From UBA11540 sp045536425 (lineage in GTDB: Bacteria; Bacillota; Clostridia; Oscillospirales; Ruminococcaceae), in assembly GCA_045536425.1 (NCBI GenBank), contig JAZSNN010000029.1, positions 1 through 44,011 of the forward strand: 44,011 bases of DNA. Direction: 5' to 3'. The position numbers and the translations under genes are program-made. The notes under the pieces were generated by a model. It was not told the origin of the DNA and did not search any database. It was given only the letters and a program-made list of their open reading frames with translations. Every line of letters starts with the position of its first letter. Position 1 is the first letter of the stretch. This document shows, in pieces, positions 33,953 to 41,013 of the stretch.

Positions 33953-35098
33953 GTGGCTGAAGTTAAAGATATACAAGAATATCGAAACAAAAAACGCAAA
34001 AAAGAGAAAAAACGCACCGTAATAAAAATTGCAGTGGCGGTTTTGGTTGCTGCGGTTTTGGTCGCTTTTGTCGCCCTATACGAAACGATTTTCGGCGAGA
34101 GCCTTCTCGAAACACTTGGATTTGTCGAACCTCCAAAGGGATATCCCGTGGCCATCACCGGCTCGACACCGAAGGATATCATTGCCTTGAATGAAGACGT
34201 AGCGCTCTTGACCGATACCGAGATTGTGGTCTATGACGAATATGGCTCTCTCGCGGTACAAAACGGTCACAACTGCACAAACCCTCGTGTTCGCACCAAC
34301 CAAAACAGAGCGATAGTATATGACGTTGGATACTATTCGTATATGCTTCTAAACGGCGTGTCCGTAGTTTCCAGCGGTGAACACGAAAACCAAATCATAT
34401 CCGCAAACGTAGCCCAAAACGGAAGCTATGCGATAGTTTCAGCTTCGTCAAAATACCTCACCGAGCTTGTGGTTAAAACAAAAAATAACACGCAGATAGC
34501 CTCGTGGAGAAGCGTCAATAACTATATAAACGCAGCAGCATTTTCCGAGGATTCTACGCGAGTAGCGGCAACAGGACTCTACTCCGAAAACGGACTTGCC
34601 CGCACAACTCTCAGAATTCTCGACCTCAAAAACGAGCAAAACCCTGTCGTGTCGGACAACGAGTTTTCGGGCTCCGCCTCGATAGCGATTACCTATCTCG
34701 ATAACGGCAATATTCTTCTTTTGTGCGACGACAGAGCGATAATAACCGACCCAAACGGCAAAACCCTTTTCAACTACACCTATAACGGAAACCTCTACTA
34801 TTACAACCTCAATAGATACGGAGCTTTTGTTATCTGTGAAAAGGACGGGGAGTATACCGCTACAATGCTGTGCGATGCAAAAAACGCAGGAGCTTCTATA
34901 AAGATTTCAAAGGAATTTAAAACTGCAGAACACACCGCGACTAACGTGTATATACTCGAGAACGATACCCTCACCGTGTACGACCGGGAGTTTAACAAGG
35001 TGACAGAAGACAAAAACCTCACCGATGCTATCGGCATAGCCTGTGGACAGAACGAAAACTTCCTTTTGACATTCACACAGATACAACAAATAGACTAA
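33953..35098 (+). CDS. DUF5711-like membrane-anchored beta-propeller protein
   Basis: A 381-residue protein. A strongly basic N-terminus (about 10-23) precedes one membrane helix (about 23-43). Some 330 residues outside the membrane follow, built of repeated beta strands ending in small polar turns, with WD/PQQ-like spacing. I associate it from memory with DUF5711 proteins of Clostridia, whose role is unknown. The GTG at 33953 follows GAGGTGA, which overlaps the truA stop. It lies between truA and the sporulation block. Confidence 0.7.
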   Translation: MAEVKDIQEYRNKKRKKEKKRTVIKIAVAVLVAAVLVAFVALYETIFGESLLETLGFVEPPKGYPVAITGSTPKDIIALNEDVALLTDTEIVVYDEYGSLAVQNGHNCTNPRVRTNQNRAIVYDVGYYSYMLLNGVSVVSSGEHENQIISANVAQNGSYAIVSASSKYLTELVVKTKNNTQIASWRSVNNYINAAAFSEDSTRVAATGLYSENGLARTTLRILDLKNEQNPVVSDNEFSGSASIAITYLDNGNILLLCDDRAIITDPNGKTLFNYTYNGNLYYYNLNRYGAFVICEKDGEYTATMLCDAKNAGASIKISKEFKTAEHTATNVYILENDTLTVYDREFNKVTEDKNLTDAIGIACGQNENFLLTFTQIQQID

Positions 35099-35108
35099 GG
35101 AGAAACCA

Positions 35109-35351
35109 ATGCGACTGGATAAATACCTAAAGGTAACACGCCTTATAAAACGCCGTACCATAGCAAACGAAGCCTGCGACGCAGGAAGAGTCAGCGTAAA
35201 CGGAAAGGTGGCTAGAGCATCCTACGACGTCAAAGAAAACGATATCGTAGAGATAAACCTCGGCTCAAGACCGCTCAAAATCAAGGTACTCAAGGTCAGC
35301 GAGTTTGCTACCAAGGATACCGCCGCTGACAACTATACTGTTATCGAATAG
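35109..35351 (+). CDS. rqcP: S4-domain RNA-binding protein RqcP (YabO/HslR-like)
   Basis: An 80-residue protein consisting of an S4 RNA-binding domain (MRLDKYLKVTRLIKRR, VNGKV). In Bacillus, RqcP works with RqcH in ribosome quality control, holding the P-site tRNA on obstructed large subunits during alanine tailing. Its position before yabP-yabQ-divIC-yabR matches the Bacillus order, which supports RqcP over the heat-shock HslR. AAGGAG precedes the ATG. Confidence 0.88.
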   Translation: MRLDKYLKVTRLIKRRTIANEACDAGRVSVNGKVARASYDVKENDIVEINLGSRPLKIKVLKVSEFATKDTAADNYTVIE

Positions 35352-35361
35352 TCATACTGAA

Positions 35362-35405
35362 AAGACCTTTGTCATATTATTTAATAAAAATATGACGGAG
35401 GTCTT
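35362..35405 (+). promoter_or_regulatory. 17-bp hairpin that buries the yabP ribosome site
   Basis: The arms 35362-35378 (AAGACC-TTT-GTCATATT) and 35389-35405 (AATATGAC-GGA-GGTCTT) pair over 17 positions if two G-U pairs are allowed in the middle. The loop is 10 nt and can pair further (TTT/AAA). The only ribosome site of yabP, GGAGG at 35397-35401, lies wholly in the right arm. No T-run follows, so it is not a simple terminator. It would block yabP translation unless opened or processed. Confidence 0.7.
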
Positions 35406-35411
35406 AAATTT

Positions 35412-35693
35412 ATGGCAGAAGAAAAAATCACTCAAAAAAGAATACACAACCTGGTTATAGAAAACCGAAAAAAGATGACGGTTTCCGCTGTCACCGATGT
35501 CGATAGCTTTGATGAACAGATGATAGTAATGTATACCGATATGGGACAGCTCAGCATAAAGGGTGAAAACCTGCACATAAACACACTCAGCGTTGAGAGC
35601 GGGGATATAGAGATAGAGGGCACGATATATGCTCTTGTCTATACCAATAACACTCAAAACAAGGGTAGCTTCCTTTCAAAGCTCTTTCGATGA
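35412..35693 (+). CDS. yabP: Spore cortex/coat assembly protein YabP
   Basis: A 93-residue protein of the YabP/YqfC family. In Bacillus it is a mother-cell sporulation protein needed for normal spore cortex or envelope formation. The family core is the beta-rich segment with hNRKK-like ENRKKMTVSAVTDVDSFDEQ and the later GENLHINTLSVESGDIEIEG. The ATG at 35412 lies ten bases after a GGAGG sequestered in a hairpin. The stop overlaps yabQ by ATGA. Confidence 0.92.
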   Translation: MAEEKITQKRIHNLVIENRKKMTVSAVTDVDSFDEQMIVMYTDMGQLSIKGENLHINTLSVESGDIEIEGTIYALVYTNNTQNKGSFLSKLFR

Positions 35694-36151
35694 TGGGGTA
35701 TCTGGGACTGACTATCACCGAGCAGACACTTGTTTTTTTATACTCGCTTTTGCTCGGTGTTTTGCTCTGTGCAATATATGACGTGTTCAGAATAATCCGC
35801 ATAGCCTTCGGTGGAAAAACAATAACCGTGTTTATAGAAGATATTGTCTTTTCAATAATAGCACTCGTGCTCACCTTTGTGTTTGTCATTGCGTTCAATA
35901 ACGGAGAACTGCGCTTCTTTGTACTGATAGGGGAATTTTTGGGTTTTGTTTTCTACTATTTCACCGTTGGCAAACTGACAATGTTCTTCTCAAAAGCAAT
36001 AATAAAGCTGATAAAAAGACTGATTTCTATAGTTTGCACACCGTTTGTCGGGCTGTTTGGAATGCTCAAGAAAAAATTTCGTACAAAAAAAGAAAAAAGA
36101 GGGCAAAAACGCGCTCATATTTTCAAAAACCCCTTGAAAATTGACAAGTAG
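35690..36151 (+). CDS. yabQ: Sporulation membrane protein YabQ
   Basis: A 153-residue membrane protein required in Bacillus for spore cortex formation. About three to four helices (10-33, 45-68, 75-96) include the family motif LLGVLLCAIYDVFRIIR. A Lys/Arg-rich cytoplasmic tail follows (120-153). It begins in the yabP stop codon, which argues for coupled translation. Confidence 0.92.
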   Translation: MMGYLGLTITEQTLVFLYSLLLGVLLCAIYDVFRIIRIAFGGKTITVFIEDIVFSIIALVLTFVFVIAFNNGELRFFVLIGEFLGFVFYYFTVGKLTMFFSKAIIKLIKRLISIVCTPFVGLFGMLKKKFRTKKEKRGQKRAHIFKNPLKIDK

Positions 36152-36163
36152 ATGTTGTATAAT
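36134..36163 (+). promoter_or_regulatory. Promoter of divIC-yabR
   Basis: TTGAAA (36134-36139), an 18-base spacer and TATAAT (36158-36163). It overlaps the end of yabQ, so the division gene can be expressed independently of the sporulation pair. Confidence 0.6.
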
Positions 36164-36200
36164 ATTTATGTGTCAAAATGTCGTATGGGAGGGGAAAGAT

Positions 36201-36482
36201 ATGCAGAAGGCTAAACGAACAAATATTTTGGTTACACTCGTTGTAACAGTCGTTTTGGTTTCTATATGTATAGCCCTTGTTGACATCCATACGCAGATAA
36301 ATGAAAAACAAAATCAGCTCGACAGCTTGAATCGTCAGATAGATGAGCAAACACAGGAAAATCTCGAGAGTCAAAGACTTCTTTCCGAAGAGGACGAAGA
36401 AACCTATATCGAAAAATATGCCCGTGAAAAGCTCGGCTTTGCAAGACCTGAAGAGCGCGTGTTTTATAGTATTACTGGTTGA
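36201..36482 (+). CDS. divIC: Septum formation protein DivIC/FtsB-like
   Basis: A 93-residue bitopic membrane protein. One N-terminal helix (about 8-27) is followed by a coiled coil (about 28-65, QINEKQNQLDSLNRQIDEQ) and the family's ending EKYAREKLGFARPEE. FtsB/DivIC forms a complex with FtsL and DivIB/FtsQ in the divisome. The ATG at 36201 has a GGGAGGGG site; the longer frame starts within the promoter. Confidence 0.92.
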   Translation: MQKAKRTNILVTLVVTVVLVSICIALVDIHTQINEKQNQLDSLNRQIDEQTQENLESQRLLSEEDEETYIEKYAREKLGFARPEERVFYSITG

Positions 36483-36518
36483 CGCAAGACCGGCTTGACG
36501 AAAGGATAACAATTTTTT

Positions 36519-36941
36519 ATGCAGCTTACTGTTGGTAGTGTGGTAGAGGGAAAGATTACAGGTATCACAAACTTTGGTGCGTTTGTTGAACTCGAGGGTA
36601 AAAAAACGGGGATGGTGCACATTTCCGAGGTCTCCTCAACCTATGTTAAGGATATAAAGGAACACCTTAAGGAGAACCAGATTGTAAAGGTAAAGGTGCT
36701 TTCGATAGGTGAGGACGGCAAAATCAGCCTTTCAATAAAACGTGCTGAGGAACAGCCTCAAAGAGCACCGCGCCCAAGCTACAACAATGACTATCAGAAA
36801 AAGAACAACGCTCCTATGTCCTTTGAGGATATGATGAACAAGTTCAAGCAGACCAGTGACGAAAAGATGTCAGACCTCAAACGTTCGGTGGACTCCAAGA
36901 GAGGCGGATTCAGCCGAAGAGGCTCTACTTCAAAATATTAA
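36519..36941 (+). CDS. S1-domain RNA-binding protein, YabR-like
   Basis: A 140-residue protein with one S1 domain at residues 2-72 (GSVVEGKITGITNFGAFVELEG, GMVHISEVS, KVLSIGEDGKISLSIK). A flexible basic tail rich in Arg, Lys, Ser and Asn follows. It is related to Bacillus YabR and general stress protein 13, which bind RNA or ribosomes. It follows divIC as in Bacillus; spoIIE, the next gene there, is not present in this window. Confidence 0.88.
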   Translation: MQLTVGSVVEGKITGITNFGAFVELEGKKTGMVHISEVSSTYVKDIKEHLKENQIVKVKVLSIGEDGKISLSIKRAEEQPQRAPRPSYNNDYQKKNNAPMSFEDMMNKFKQTSDEKMSDLKRSVDSKRGGFSRRGSTSKY

Positions 36942-36946
36942 ACTTT

Positions 36947-36976
36947 AAAGACAGCCTTTCGGCTGTCTTTCTTTTT
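36947..36976 (+). terminator. Intrinsic terminator after the yabR-like gene
   Basis: AAAGACAGCC and GGCTGTCTTT form a 10-bp stem on a TTTC loop, followed by CTTTTT. The ribosome site of the fumarase gene begins directly behind it. Confidence 0.88.
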
Positions 36977-36986
36977 GGAGAGACGT

Positions 36987-37829
36987 ATGAAAGAGATAAA
37001 CGCAAAGCTCATTACTCAAACGGTTGCAAAGCTCTGTATTGATGCTAATATAAATCTGCCCTGCGATATTAAAAGCAGAATGTGTGAGGCGTGTAAGAAC
37101 GAAACAAATAAGCTCGCGTCAGAGGTGCTCGGCGACCTTGTTGAAAACTTCAACGTTGCACGGGATATGAACGTTGCCATCTGTCAGGATACGGGTATGG
37201 CGATAGTGTTCGTAAAGCTCGGTCAAGACGTTCATATAGTGGATGGGCTTTTGAATGATGCTATAAACGAGGGCGTTCGCCAAGGCTATAAAAACGGCTA
37301 TCTGCGCCTTTCGGTAGTTGAAGACCCGATTGAGCGAGTAAATACCAACGACAACACCCCTGCTATTATCTACACCGAAATCGTAGAGGGGGATAATGTT
37401 GAGATAACTGTCGCACCAAAGGGCTTTGGTAGTGAAAATATGAGCAGGATAAAGATGTTCATCCCCTCGGCAACGAAAGAGGATATAATAGACTTTGTAG
37501 TGGATACCGTAAAGATTGCGGGCGGTAACCCTTGTCCGCCGATTGTAGTGGGTGTCGGAATAGGCGGAGATTTTGAATATTCGGCAATGCTCGCAAAAAA
37601 AGCTCTGTGCAGAGAGCTCGATACTCAAAACCCCAAACCTCTCTACGCTGAGATGGAAAAGGAAATGCTAAAGTGCATAAACGAAACAGGCATCGGTCCC
37701 CAAGGCTTTGGCGGTGATACTACAGCGCTCGGTGTGAATATCGAACAGTTTGCAACACATATTGCGGGACTTCCCGTTGCGGTAAACATTGGCTGTCACG
37801 TTACGCGACATAAAACGGCAATACTCTGA
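36987..37829 (+). CDS. Class I fumarase/tartrate dehydratase alpha subunit
   Basis: A 280-residue subunit of an oxygen-sensitive 4Fe-4S hydro-lyase that interconverts fumarate and malate or acts on tartrate. The three candidate cluster cysteines are Cys66 (AICQDTG), Cys183 (GGNPCPP) and Cys270 (NIGCHVTRH), and GFGSENMS is the conserved substrate loop. The ATG at 36987 has GGAG at 36977-36980. In other Clostridia the beta subunit follows directly; here it does not, so the partner must be elsewhere or missing. The anaerobic habitat fits the enzyme type. Confidence 0.92.
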   Translation: MKEINAKLITQTVAKLCIDANINLPCDIKSRMCEACKNETNKLASEVLGDLVENFNVARDMNVAICQDTGMAIVFVKLGQDVHIVDGLLNDAINEGVRQGYKNGYLRLSVVEDPIERVNTNDNTPAIIYTEIVEGDNVEITVAPKGFGSENMSRIKMFIPSATKEDIIDFVVDTVKIAGGNPCPPIVVGVGIGGDFEYSAMLAKKALCRELDTQNPKPLYAEMEKEMLKCINETGIGPQGFGGDTTALGVNIEQFATHIAGLPVAVNIGCHVTRHKTAIL

Positions 37830-37840
37830 GAGGTGACAAA

Positions 37841-38017
37841 ATGAAAACGAACTGCGATTTCTGTGCTTACTACGTCTACGATGAGGACTATGATTGCTAC
37901 GTTTGTGATATGAATCTCGACGAAGACGAGCTCGCTCGTTTTTTGAGCGGAACAAACGACAACTGCCCCTACTTCCGCGACGGCGACGAGTATAAAATGG
38001 TTAGAAAACAGATGTAA
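37841..38017 (+). CDS. 58-residue cysteine-rich protein (DUF6472-like)
   Basis: A very small acidic protein with five cysteines, Cys5-x2-Cys8, Cys19-x2-Cys22 and Cys42, the spacing of a zinc ribbon. The middle is rich in Asp, Glu and Tyr, and it ends in a basic tail. From memory it resembles DUF6472, a Clostridia family of unknown function. AGAGGTGA lies ten bases before the ATG, and the frame follows the fumarase gene by 11 bases, so it is likely cotranscribed. Confidence 0.8.
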   Translation: MKTNCDFCAYYVYDEDYDCYVCDMNLDEDELARFLSGTNDNCPYFRDGDEYKMVRKQM

Positions 38018-38044
38018 AAAGCAGACCCGAGAGGGTCTGCTTTT
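38017..38044. terminator. Bidirectional terminator between convergent genes
   Basis: AAAAGCAGACCC and GGGTCTGCTTTT form a perfect 12-bp stem on a GAGA tetraloop. The A and T flanks allow it to serve both the fumarase/cysteine-rich pair and yqfCD. Confidence 0.92.
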
Positions 38045-39229
38045 CTACTCTTCAAACAATATTTCCTTTTCTTTGGCTATGTCTTTTTTTATAGTGAAGC
38101 TTACAGAAAGAATATACTTTTCGTTTTCTACCCTGCCGTTTGCATCCTGCTTTTCGATAAAGGCATCGGCATAAACCTCTTCCACGTATTCCTCGAGCCT
38201 TTCAAAAGCTATCCTCTTTGCAGATGCTTCGGATAGCTTTTCGACCTGTGTTTCATATCCCACCAAAACGCGTCGTTCCACCAAAATCGGAAGGTCAAAC
38301 CCGAAAACGCTCAAGGGTGTTGAACTAAACTCTTCGTAATATTCAAACTCTGCCTTGTCGGAAAAATACAGCGGGATTTTTGTACCAAACAGCACCAAAG
38401 TGTTCAAAACCTTTTTCTCTCCCGTATCAACTCGGTAGCTCTGCGACATATCAACGACGATTTCGGTATCTTCCCAAACCAGTGCTAGAATTTTTGCTCT
38501 CGCGTGTTTTAGAGTGACGTTTCCTTTCACGTCCTCGATGATACCGCTGACCAATAACTGTCCTTCCAAAACCACGTCGCCGACCTTGACTTGCGGTTGC
38601 CCGTCATATACCTCCATATATTTGATAAGCCCCGTCTGCGATGCCACAACGTCGCAGGCTTTGTCGTTGTCCACAGTGAACTCGGGGGAGTCCACGCGTT
38701 CGTGAATGCGTATCTCAGCCACACTCGAGTTTATGTTTATTCCAATCCACGCTACGTCATCGTTTTTGAGCATAAACTGTTGCTTTAACCGCCTGACGTC
38801 GATAGATGGGATGTAGCTTCCCACTCTTAACCCAAGTTCTTCTAGTGTCAGCACTATCTGTTCTTCTTCCAGCGATTCGAGCCCCACAACCTCTATCGAC
38901 CACACAAAGCTTGAAAGAATGGTGAGCACCGAAAGAAAAAGCACAATACCCGTGACTATCCCCAACCTAAGTCTGTATCTGCTGATGAAAAACGGAATAC
39001 CGATTTTTTTGACAATACGGATTCTGAGTCCTGTCTTTTTAGCGGGTTTTTTCAAGCGTCTGTAGTCTTTTGCGAAAACATACCCCACCATAACGTCGTC
39101 TTTTTTTGACGGCTCAAGGACACGGATTTTATCGCGCGCACAAATTGTCAAAAACCTTTCGAAAAACACCCCGCGTGCCTCAAATTTAACGTATCCCAAA
39201 ATGTATCTAAGAAGTCTCAGAATGAGCAT
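38045..39229 (-). CDS. yqfD: Sporulation protein YqfD
   Basis: A 394-residue membrane-anchored protein of the YqfD family, made in the mother cell during sporulation in Bacillus. A cytoplasmic N-terminal part (about 1-85) precedes one membrane helix (about 92-112) and a large extracytoplasmic region, with VWSIEVVGLESLEEEQI marking its POTRA-like start. GAGGTG precedes the ATG. It follows yqfC by ten bases, the conserved yqfC-yqfD pair. Confidence 0.92.
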   Translation of the reverse strand: MLILRLLRYILGYVKFEARGVFFERFLTICARDKIRVLEPSKKDDVMVGYVFAKDYRRLKKPAKKTGLRIRIVKKIGIPFFISRYRLRLGIVTGIVLFLSVLTILSSFVWSIEVVGLESLEEEQIVLTLEELGLRVGSYIPSIDVRRLKQQFMLKNDDVAWIGININSSVAEIRIHERVDSPEFTVDNDKACDVVASQTGLIKYMEVYDGQPQVKVGDVVLEGQLLVSGIIEDVKGNVTLKHARAKILALVWEDTEIVVDMSQSYRVDTGEKKVLNTLVLFGTKIPLYFSDKAEFEYYEEFSSTPLSVFGFDLPILVERRVLVGYETQVEKLSEASAKRIAFERLEEYVEEVYADAFIEKQDANGRVENEKYILSVSFTIKKDIAKEKEILFEE

Positions 39230-39239
39230 TTAAGCACCT

Positions 39240-39512
39240 CTATTTTGTGGAAAAGTCTATCGAAGCAATGGTGCCGCAAACCATAGCGTTAGAGTCGCTC
39301 ATCGCGCGTATATACAAGCTATCGCCTCTAAAACTGACACACAGGTCGGCACATTCAAGCTTTATGCAGGACCCGTCGTATTCCAAAATACTCTTGCACC
39401 CTTCGACAGAGGCTTGCGTGTTCGAAAAAATCTCGATAAAACTGCCCGAAATCACCGATACGGGAGCATCAAGCAGGTCAGCCACCTTTTGTTTTATCTT
39501 TCGAGTTTTCAT
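39240..39512 (-). CDS. yqfC: Sporulation protein YqfC
   Basis: A 90-residue YabP/YqfC-family protein, beta rich and without membrane segments, paralogous to YabP in this window. The family start (KIKQKVADLLDAPVSVI) and the central LECADLCVSFRGDSLYIR are visible. AGGAGG stands six bases before the ATG. It is divergent from ylbJ, so both sporulation genes share a 79-base control region. Confidence 0.9.
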   Translation of the reverse strand: MKTRKIKQKVADLLDAPVSVISGSFIEIFSNTQASVEGCKSILEYDGSCIKLECADLCVSFRGDSLYIRAMSDSNAMVCGTIASIDFSTK

Positions 39513-39529
39513 CTGCTAACCTCCTTTCT

Positions 39530-39553
39530 AATATGTTTAGTTTGAAACATACA
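39530..39553 (+). promoter_or_regulatory. Tentative sigma-E-type promoter of ylbJ
   Basis: AATATG (39530-39535) and CATACA (39548-39553) lie 12 bases apart. They resemble the mother-cell sigma-E elements of Bacillus (ATATT and CATACA), though the spacer is a base or two short. ylbJ is a sigma-E gene in Bacillus, which makes the reading plausible but not firm. Confidence 0.35.
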
Positions 39554-39591
39554 CAAATATTCGTCCTCATAGATATTAGAGGGGTGTTTGA

Positions 39592-40695
39592 ATGAAACTC
39601 AAAAAACTCATTTTTACTCTTATAGTTGTCGCGGTGGCAAGCGTGGTGCTGATAAATTCTAATGCGGTGCGAGATTCTGTCGCAGATTCGATAGAAATCT
39701 GCCTAAACAGTATAGTGCCATCACTGATGACCTTTATGACCGTAGCGACCTTTATCGCCGATTCCGACTGTGCCGATGTTCTCGCTGGAGTTTTGGGTAG
39801 CCCGGTGCGCCTTTTACTAAACCTTCCTCGAAACTGCACAAAAGCCATAATTTTAAGTATGCTCGGTGGATATCCCTGTGGAGCAAAGATAATATCGGAT
39901 ATGCTCAAAAACGGGGAAACAGACCTCGAAACTGCACAGAGGATGCTCCGATTTTGTATTAACGCGAGCCCCGCCTATATCGTTTCTGCAATTGGTGTTG
40001 GGCTTTTTGGCAGTGCTAGGGTAGGGGCAATCATCTGCATATCTCATCTTTTGTCAAGTTTGTTGATAGGAATCGTTTTCAGAGGTAAAAAAATTACCGA
40101 AAAACCGTATCTAAAACAGACAAGACCAAAACTTTCGGAATGCTTTGTGAAATCGGTGTTTGATAGCACTACAGCAATGCTATATATTTCGGGATTTACA
40201 ATAACCTTTTCGACCCTGCTGACCCTGTTGGACGAAACCGGGATAACACAAGGATTTATCACGCTCTTGCAACCGTTGACTCACAATGCAGAAACCTCAC
40301 GTTCAATTTTGTACGTTCTTTTCGATGTGGTTGCAGGTAGTCACTCGTGCATCGATTGCCCACCCTTGACAGCGCTCTTGCTCTGTTCTGCGGCGGTGTC
40401 CCTCGGTGGAATGAGTATCTGGGCACAGGTGGCATTTTATCTTTCAAGACACAAAATCAACTTTTTCGACCTGATTTTCTTTCGTTTGCTTCACGCGGTG
40501 TTGACTACGACGGCAACATACATTATAATAAATATAACCGACACCGATATTACAACAGCGTATATCATTGGCACAAATACGAATAACAGCCCCACTGGAT
40601 TTTTGTCAACAGCGCTCTTTTTGCTGTGTGGCGCGCTGTTTATGATAACGGTGGATAAAAACATTTCGCTTTTGTTTCGGAGGAAAAGGCTATGA
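39592..40695 (+). CDS. ylbJ: Sporulation integral membrane protein YlbJ
   Basis: A 367-residue membrane protein with about eight helices, related to nucleoside-transporter-like gate domains. In Bacillus it is required for spore cortex formation. Landmarks are the N-terminal SIEICLNSIVPSLMTFM and the LGGYPCGAKIISDM loop, followed by CINASPAYIV. GAGGGGTG precedes the ATG. Its end overlaps a small cysteine-containing gene by ATGA. Confidence 0.92.
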   Translation: MKLKKLIFTLIVVAVASVVLINSNAVRDSVADSIEICLNSIVPSLMTFMTVATFIADSDCADVLAGVLGSPVRLLLNLPRNCTKAIILSMLGGYPCGAKIISDMLKNGETDLETAQRMLRFCINASPAYIVSAIGVGLFGSARVGAIICISHLLSSLLIGIVFRGKKITEKPYLKQTRPKLSECFVKSVFDSTTAMLYISGFTITFSTLLTLLDETGITQGFITLLQPLTHNAETSRSILYVLFDVVAGSHSCIDCPPLTALLLCSAAVSLGGMSIWAQVAFYLSRHKINFFDLIFFRLLHAVLTTTATYIIINITDTDITTAYIIGTNTNNSPTGFLSTALFLLCGALFMITVDKNISLLFRRKRL

Positions 40696-40907
40696 AGTTT
40701 AAATTCTTCGGCAAAAACATTGAACCTGCATGTGAATACTGCACTCTTGGAAAGGTCACCAGCGACGGCAAAAACGTTCTGTGCAAGAAAAAGGGTGTCA
40801 CGGCACTCTACTACAAATGCCGTAGATTTCGCTATGACCCGTTAAAGAGGATTCCCAAAAAACCAGTGCTAAACACCGAGTTTGCAAAAGAGGATTTTGA
40901 GCTCTGA
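40692..40907 (+). CDS. 71-residue cysteine-containing protein next to ylbJ
   Basis: A small basic protein with four cysteines, Cys14-x2-Cys17, Cys31 and Cys43, that could bind one zinc ion. The C-terminal half is YDPLKRIPKKP followed by an acidic end. I have seen similar proteins among uncharacterised Clostridia families, but no function is known. It begins in the ylbJ stop codon, so coexpression with ylbJ during sporulation is likely. Confidence 0.8.
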   Translation: MKFKFFGKNIEPACEYCTLGKVTSDGKNVLCKKKGVTALYYKCRRFRYDPLKRIPKKPVLNTEFAKEDFEL

Positions 40908-40952
40908 ATATGAACAAAAAATCTAGAGATTGTAAATAATTTTAAATTTCTC

Positions 40953-40981
40953 TTTAAAAACACAAACTTTTATGTTATAGT
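40953..40981 (+). promoter_or_regulatory. Promoter of the trigger-factor-like lipoprotein gene
   Basis: TTTAAA (40953-40958), a 17-base spacer and TATAGT (40976-40981), with an extended TG element. Confidence 0.6.
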
Positions 40982-41013
40982 TATCTTTAGAAAAAACGAA
41001 AGGTAGTAAAACA

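Noticed and set aside
35351..35412. A sigma-E promoter reading of GTCATATT at 35371-35378 before yabP
   Set aside because: The element resembles a -35 box, but no CATACA-like -10 follows at the right distance. The hairpin explains the sequence better.
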